Below are positions 61,691-64,000 of a DNA stretch of 64,000 nucleotides, in pieces (the stretch's first letter is position 1; each line of letters starts with the position of its first letter). Made by a program: the position numbers and the translations under genes. This DNA is from Sphingomonas jinjuensis. GTDB taxonomy: Bacteria > Pseudomonadota > Alphaproteobacteria > Sphingomonadales > Sphingomonadaceae. The notes beneath the pieces were generated by a model. It was not told where the DNA came from and ran no database searches. It saw only the letters and a program-made list of their open reading frames with translations. The stretch is from NCBI RefSeq assembly GCF_014197105.1, contig NZ_JACIEV010000007.1, forward strand, positions 182,366 through 246,365. Reading direction: 5' to 3'.

Positions 61691-63769
61691 TCAGGCGGTG
61701 CGCAGCGACCCCTTGGGCGCCAGCACGAAGGCCAGCAGGTAGAGCCCGCCGACCACCAGCAACAGGTTGGTATAGCCGGTCAGCAGCGCGCCATATTCCA
61801 GGCAGCCGCCGACGATCGTGCCGAGCAGGTTGATCGCGATCGCCGCCTGCGAGTCGCCGGCATCGCGGAAGCGCTTAGCGAAGGCGATGTTGGCGAGGAA
61901 GATCGGCAGGAAGGCCAGCAGCGTCGCGGCGACGAGGCGCGCGGCATAAGGCAGCGGCAACAGCCACTCCGGCCGGATCACCCAGGCCAGCGCGAGCGAC
62001 GCGGCGATGGCGCCGAACACCACGGGCAGCGGCGGCGTCTTCACCCGGCGCGTCGTTTCGATCGCGGCGAGGACGACGATCAGCACGCCGGCGAAGACCA
62101 GCGCGTTGACCAGCCAGGTCGTGCCGAACAGCAGCGCGAAGGTGGCGACGTTCTTCGTCTCAAGCAGCAGGAAAGCGGCGCCCATGAAGAACAGGTCGGC
62201 ATAGGGCCGCATCCTGCCCAGCGGACCGCCGAGGACGCGGACGGTGAGCAGCGACGTGACGAGGATCGCGACCAGCGTGACCGCATAGAAGGGCGGGAAG
62301 CTGTCGCCGCGGAAATAGAGGAAGGGGCGGTCGTCGCTGGCGGGCGCGATCACCTGCTGCGACGCAGGCTTCCACGCGCCGGCGCACTTCTGGTCGGCGG
62401 GGTTGGCGGCGACGCTGATGACCGCCTGCGCCTCGTCGAACAGGTCGACGCAGGGCGCGTGGCCGAATGCCTGCGCGGCGGTGCCGGCGAGGCGATCGAT
62501 CAGCCACGGCTCGCGATAGTAATTGTACATCGCGAACGCGCCGCCGGGCTTCAGGTGGCGGCGGACCGAAGCCAGTGCCTCGCCGGTGAAGAGGAAGGAT
62601 TCGAGGCGGATCTGCGACGCGCCGCTGACCAGCGTCAGCGAATCGGGCAGCGCGAACAGGATCAGGTCGTAGTGGCGATCCGTGCCCTCCAAGAAGGCGC
62701 GACCGTCGTTGTTGTGGCGAACCACCTTCGGGCTGGCATAGGGGCGGTCGAGGTTACGCTCGGCCCCGATCTGAAGGATGCGCGGGTCAATGTCGACGGC
62801 GTCGACGTGGCGCGCGCCCTCGCGCAGCGCGATCGCGACGTCCGAGCCCGAGCCCGCGCCGACGATCAGCACGTCCTGCATCTTGTTGGTCGGCAGGCGC
62901 AGATAGGGGGTCTGGTAGATCTTCTCGCCCTGGTTCAGCTTCCAGGCGGCGGGCGCCATCAGCTGGTGCGGCACGCCATTGACGTCGATCTGCAGGAAGC
63001 CGGGGCCGCGATCGGGCAGCTCGATCGTCTTGACCTTGTAATAGGGCGACCAGCTGATGCCGGGCTTCAGCGTTTCGACGGTGAGTACGAACAGCAGCGG
63101 CGCGACCCAGAGCAGCCGGGCGAGGCGCTCATGCCGCGCCGACAGGCTGAGATAGGCCGCCGCAACGATCAGGCCCCAGGCGAGCGATGGCGCATTGAGG
63201 AAGCTGAGCAGCGTGAAGCCGGCGATGCCGACCAGCGAGCCGATGATGTCGTAGCGATAGGCGGTAAGCGCCTCCATCCGCGCGAAGCAGCGCCCGACCA
63301 TCTCGGCCGGGCCGGCGAGAATCAGCGCGGTCAGCGCGAACAGCGTCGGCAGCACGACCCAGGCGGGCGGGCCGCTGAGCTGGAGCGAGGTGAAATAGAT
63401 GACGTCGTTGCCGCTTCGCTCGATCGTCACCGGAAAGACGGTGACGCCGACGATGAGGACCGCAAGCAACGGCAGCGACAGCGGCCAGATCGTCCACGCC
63501 TTGCGACTGACGAGGAATCCCGCACCGATCCCCAGGAACGAGCCGAGCAGGATGAAATTGGAGAAATAGGACAGGTGGACGACATTCGCCCCGAGCCAGC
63601 GGATCAGCGCCAGCTCCAGGAACAGCATCAGCCCGCTCGCCGCGACCAGCCGGCCGGCGACGGCCCGCTCGCTGGCATCGGCAGGAACGATCGCCGCCCC
63701 CGCGCTGGCATCGGCTGCCGGGGCACCCGCCCAATTGTCGATCGTCGCGTCCACGCATGTTCCCCACAT
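61691..63769 (-). CDS. Membrane-embedded spermidine-synthase-like protein
   Basis: A 692-residue polytopic protein. About seven N-terminal helices (about 40-235) lead to a soluble Rossmann methyltransferase/spermidine-synthase-like domain (about 245-490) with VLIVGAGSGSDVAIALREGA and HVDAVDIDPRILQIGAERN as the nucleotide-site loop and acidic strand. Another seven or so helices follow (about 495-690). Such fused proteins are widespread but their substrate is unknown; polyamine or SAM-dependent transfer at the membrane is only an inference. ATG 63769 or GTG 63754 (preceded by GGGGA) could start it. Confidence 0.78.
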   Translation of the reverse strand: MWGTCVDATIDNWAGAPAADASAGAAIVPADASERAVAGRLVAASGLMLFLELALIRWLGANVVHLSYFSNFILLGSFLGIGAGFLVSRKAWTIWPLSLPLLAVLIVGVTVFPVTIERSGNDVIYFTSLQLSGPPAWVVLPTLFALTALILAGPAEMVGRCFARMEALTAYRYDIIGSLVGIAGFTLLSFLNAPSLAWGLIVAAAYLSLSARHERLARLLWVAPLLFVLTVETLKPGISWSPYYKVKTIELPDRGPGFLQIDVNGVPHQLMAPAAWKLNQGEKIYQTPYLRLPTNKMQDVLIVGAGSGSDVAIALREGARHVDAVDIDPRILQIGAERNLDRPYASPKVVRHNNDGRAFLEGTDRHYDLILFALPDSLTLVSGASQIRLESFLFTGEALASVRRHLKPGGAFAMYNYYREPWLIDRLAGTAAQAFGHAPCVDLFDEAQAVISVAANPADQKCAGAWKPASQQVIAPASDDRPFLYFRGDSFPPFYAVTLVAILVTSLLTVRVLGGPLGRMRPYADLFFMGAAFLLLETKNVATFALLFGTTWLVNALVFAGVLIVVLAAIETTRRVKTPPLPVVFGAIAASLALAWVIRPEWLLPLPYAARLVAATLLAFLPIFLANIAFAKRFRDAGDSQAAIAINLLGTIVGGCLEYGALLTGYTNLLLVVGGLYLLAFVLAPKGSLRTA

Positions 63770-64000
63770 TGAGTGCGGGCAGGCGTAGCGAGGGAGTGGT
63801 TAACGCGGTGCTAAGCGTGTGGGATTGTTGGGGATGTGGGGGCGGGAGGGCGGTGCGTTCGCGGCAGCGCGACGGCTTGGTCGAAAAGGACAGCGCTACG
63901 GATGTCCGTGTGTGGACGCCCCGTCGGATACAAGGGGGTGTTCGGAAGATTGGATCGCGCAGGTTCAGGTGCTTCCGTGTGTCCGGCCTGTTGATGCAGC
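63770..64000. other. Window end without a supported gene
   Basis: Upstream of the spermidine-synthase-like gene. No reading frame with a ribosome binding site, RNA gene or repeat of the seven families was recognised; it may hold that gene's promoter or the start of a gene beyond the window. Confidence 0.4.

Overview
This is a GC-rich, gene-dense chromosomal segment from an alphaproteobacterium, most likely a sphingomonad (Sphingomonas or a close relative). This is judged from gene content and protein flavour: a division cluster murB-ddl-ftsQ-ftsA-ftsZ, argS followed by a SPOR protein and nagZ, lepB-rnc, an intracellular PHB depolymerase, a bifunctional PutA without a DNA-binding domain, tamA-tamB, and a modABC set. 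No rRNA, tRNA, CRISPR array, prophage or insertion sequence was recognised. About 50 protein genes are supported, most with obvious homologous families.

Layout. 1-5326: end of murB, then ddl, ftsQ, ftsA and ftsZ in one overlapping run (peptidoglycan precursor synthesis and the divisome). 5648-15293: a secreted TPR/SPOR protein overlapping a dNTPase gene, a DUF1800/DUF1501 secreted pair, argS, a membrane SPOR protein and nagZ. 15355-20171: pgi (minus), lepB-rnc (plus), a DMT permease and an unknown membrane-anchored protein (both minus). 20280-25479: proS of the archaeal/eukaryotic type, a flavoprotein, and RNase R. 25585-32820: a saccharopine-dehydrogenase-like reductase, an ABC exporter, phaZ, a PPOX-fold stress protein, a 30-codon membrane miniprotein, a thiolase and a MaoC hydratase (fatty-acid/PHB metabolism). 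32919-41667: putA, then a stress-flavoured group (DUF892 ferritin-like, MscS channel, topoisomerase IB, DJ-1/PfpI protein, Cu/Zn superoxide dismutase, ThpR, BI-1 family membrane protein). 41797-43724: small proteins of unknown function. 43931-52875: tamA-tamB, a VapBC toxin-antitoxin pair on the other strand, and an SLC13-type transporter with a small follower gene. 52979-63769: aldehyde dehydrogenase, quinone oxidoreductase, a 1126-residue three-domain GH18/deacetylase/glycosyltransferase protein, modABC, a small monooxygenase-like protein and a membrane-embedded spermidine-synthase-like protein.

The most striking non-genic signal is a dense population of palindromic repeats (REP doublets, REPIN-like, about 65-135 bp) falling into at least seven sequence families. 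They sit at gene ends throughout the window. Two copies lie inside reading frames and are translated in frame: one in the catalytic domain of RNase R and one in the linker between the two enzyme domains of PutA. Some pairs of copies keep their internal hairpins by compensatory base changes.

The most interesting protein is the single polypeptide at 55720-59100. It joins a GH18-like domain, a NodB deacetylase and a processive GT2 synthase, in effect the activities of PgaB and PgaC in one chain. All identifications are from reading motifs; no database search was run.
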